From Mikrocytos mackini (Eukaryota > Endomyxa > Ascetosporea > Mikrocytida > Mikrocytiidae), in contig JASNJN010000108.1 of NCBI GenBank assembly GCA_030180075.1, forward strand, positions 1 to 32,624: a DNA stretch of 32,624 nucleotides. Reading direction: 5' to 3'. The notes below the pieces were generated by a model that was not told the origin of the DNA, ran no database searches, and saw only the letters and a program-made list of their open reading frames with translations. Shown here piece by piece: positions 30,554 through 32,624 of this stretch; positions within the stretch are counted from its first letter, which is position 1; every line of letters starts with the position of its first letter. The translations under genes and the position numbers were made by a program.

Positions 30554-32304
30554 TCAAAATAAATGACCAAATAATGTATTCTTCTTCGGATTATATGTTT
30601 CAATATTCTTTGTCTTATTCTTTTTGGACTCCATTTCTAACACAGTTTGTTTCTTCATATTAAATAAGTATACTTCGGTAAATAATGTTGTGTTTTTCAT
30701 ATGTCTGATTTCCGATGCCAATCTATTGAAATCTTCTATTTCCTTTTTATATCCTTCGTTTAATCTTCCATTTACTTCATTTATAAATAGCTCCATGTCT
30801 TCTTTGTATTGGTTTTCACAATCGTTTTCCGTATTAAGATAAATCTTTAAAGTAGCTTTGTCTTCTTTGTTCAACTTTTTATGTTCAATTTGCTCGTCTA
30901 TTTCAAATTCTCTTTTATTCAATGTATTGTCATTATGAAACTTCATTAAGTTATAATACCCTCTTTTAAGCTCATCTTTGAAAAAATTCAGCCCTTTATT
31001 AAATATTTCTTTTTTAACATCTTCAATATTCAACTCTTCTTTCTTATCTTTAGTTGTTCCAGAACTTTTATTGTCTGTGCTTTCATCGCCCTCCAAAGTA
31101 CGGATGTTCGAAACTATCTTCCGTAATTTAATTCCATCCTCTGTAATTGTTATTAGATGTTTACTCACCGAAATGAGCAATAAAATAATGTACTTCTTTA
31201 TATCAATTTGCTGCATGAATAGAAAATCAAAGAATTTGTACTTAAAACAAAATTCTGACCCATAATGATTGCAATTCTTTTGTTTAGTATCATGTTGTTT
31301 GGTTTCATACTTGTCAATAGTAACCAAACTTAAAAGTTCCGACTCTTCAATGTCTTCTTCAATACAAAGTAGTTCGTAAAGTTCTTCTTTTACCATTTCC
31401 TCATCTTCTTCTGACATTATTATTTCGTAAATTTTGTATATCGTCGTTTTAACTATAAGAAATATTAAACGATCTAAGTTTCCACTAGCATGGTTGTCTA
31501 TCTGTAAACTCAACAAGGAATCTAGTAAGTCTTTATTGTTTACTAAGTTTAATAATTTGTTTGTCAGAAAAGTTTCAGGGTAAACAATAGACATAGTTAC
31601 TTCTCTGGTATCAGATAATTGTAGACTCAGTGCCAAAACTACGGGATATTCTTTCAGGCTAACTGGTATGTACATATAAAAAGGATGGTTTGGGTGTTGC
31701 TCTTTCACATTGAACGGAATATCTTTCATCTTATAGACAGGGAAATACAAAGGATTTGAAAACTTCTCGCTTTCCTTGTACCGAAATCCATAGCTAGTTT
31801 TGAATGTTGTGTAGGTATCAACAGTCGTTTCTATTGAACTTAAATGCACCATTATTTTCCTGTGATTCAAATCTTCATGCAGAATTTGAGTCACAGGAAA
31901 ATAATGGTGCATTTAAGTTCAATAGAAACGACTGTTGATACCTACACAACATTCAAAACAGTCGTTTCTATTGAACTTAAATGCACCATTATTTTCCTGT
32001 GATTCAAATCTTCATGCAGAATTTGAGTTTGACTGAGAAGGGAGTCTCGGCTTTTAGTGCTGAATTTCCAAATGAATAGGGAAAACTTCTCGAATTTAAG
32101 ATTATCGTTCTCATGATAGAGTGTAAACATAGTAAAGACATAGTAATTGTTATATTGTTGTTTGTTTTTGTGAGAAAGTGGGAGCAAACAGAGTTGTTGG
32201 AGTTGAGCACCTGGTGTTCCATGGGAAGATACCAACACACAAGATATTACTATTGCGCACGATTTATATAAAGTTGCAAATAACATAAAATTTAAAGCGA
32301 ACAT
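30554..32304 (-). pseudogene. probable secreted or membrane protein gene, split by inverted duplication
   Basis: Two minus-strand frames belong to one gene: 32304-31942 supplies the N-terminus and 31912-30554 the rest, sharing an identical 24-residue stretch. The span minus the 137-bp rearrangement (31823-31959) is 1614 bp, exactly 538 codons, so an undisrupted allele would encode about 537 residues. The N-terminus MFALNFMLFATLYKSCAIVI is hydrophobic like a signal peptide or anchor. The middle has a second hydrophobic stretch (KKYIILLLISVSKHLITI); the C-terminal 170 residues are Lys/Glu-rich and probably coiled coil. There are no introns and no transposon motif, so I take it for a host gene. 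I do not recognise the family. The ATG at 31912 lies in the inverted copy and is unlikely to be the natural start. If the rearrangement is an assembly artefact, the gene is intact. Confidence 0.6.
31797..32027. repeat. forward-inverted-forward duplication, 69-bp perfect arms
   Basis: 31797-31865 is followed by a 25-nt loop and its perfect reverse complement 31891-31959; then 31960-32027 repeats 31823-31890 directly (offset 137 bp). It interrupts the secreted-protein gene. Confidence 0.95.
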
Positions 32305-32460
32305 TCAATTTTGTTGTTTCCAATTTAAGTATATCTGTATTAATTTTATTTAGCCATTTGAATACTTTCCTCGAAACATTTTAAAACAAATAAATGTAAA
32401 ATATGAGCTCTATATAAATTAATATTACATTTATATTTACACATATGAAATAATTATATT
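32305..32460. other. AT-rich upstream region of the secreted-protein gene
   Basis: Short AT-rich stretch with no gene; it would hold the promoter of the minus-strand gene starting at 32304. No specific element recognised. Confidence 0.4.
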
Positions 32461-32624
32461 TTAAGACAGCGTATTAAAGTTGCTGCGTTTATACACCCAT
32501 CACATTATTTTGGTAATACTCTAAATTTCGACTTTAGAGTATTACCAAAATAATGTGCTGGGTGTATAAACGCAGCAACTTTAATACGCTGTCTTAAAGT
32601 TGCTGCGTTTATACACCCAGCACA
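32461..32624. repeat. forward-inverted-forward duplication at window end
   Basis: 32461-32525 and 32533-32597 are 65-bp inverted arms with one mismatch and a 7-nt loop; 32595-32624 then repeats 32475-32504 directly (offset 120 bp). The third copy carries the base of the inverted copy, not of the first. Confidence 0.93.

Overview
This is an AT-rich eukaryotic window, not a bacterial one. It holds eukaryotic transposon classes throughout (hAT, piggyBac, MULE, mariner/pogo-type, Ty3/gypsy, RLE-type LINE), many miniature elements (MITEs), no operon-like gene clusters and very little host coding sequence. The one likely host gene is a long intron-free reading frame with an apparent secretion signal. 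A compact-gene, transposon-bloated genome such as a large microsporidian genome would fit, but I cannot establish the organism from sequence alone.

Layout: 1-1217 is a decayed hAT transposase. 2379-4660 is a decayed Ty3/gypsy gag with a protease remnant and an internal minisatellite. 5075-9482 (minus) is the 5' two thirds of a LINE, cut by an 8-bp-TSD MITE in its reverse transcriptase and ended by another MITE-like insertion. 9696-10274 (minus) is an unidentified decayed gene. 10746-12550 is a nearly intact piggyBac transposase. 12551-14958 holds a TA-flanked MITE and small duplications. 14959-19479 (minus) is the best-preserved element: a Ty3/gypsy retrotransposon with 96-bp LTRs differing at one base, a clear polypurine tract, gag, and an uninterrupted 1021-residue pol. 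19580-21042 carries three hAT-like MITEs. 21660-21905 is a PHD-finger remnant. 22126-23124 (minus) is a 5'-truncated LINE tail with endonuclease domain and 14-bp TSD. 23280-24603 has a hairpin, a minisatellite and a pogo/Tigger-like MITE. 25739-26605 (minus) is a truncated MULE transposase. 26825-28649 is a large palindrome with a piggyBac-type element exactly at its dyad and a younger hAT MITE in one arm. 28650-30553 is mostly unassigned. 30554-32304 (minus) is the probable secreted-protein gene, broken by a 137-bp forward-inverted-forward duplication. The window ends in another such duplication.

The genes do not form a pathway. The window reads as layered insertions whose order can partly be recovered from target-site duplications. 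The most notable signals are the palindrome-within-palindrome near 27.6 kb, and three forward-inverted-forward duplications with similar offsets (125, 137, 120 bp) that are either replication template switches or amplification/assembly chimeras. Element families and all coordinates were read by eye; no database search was run.
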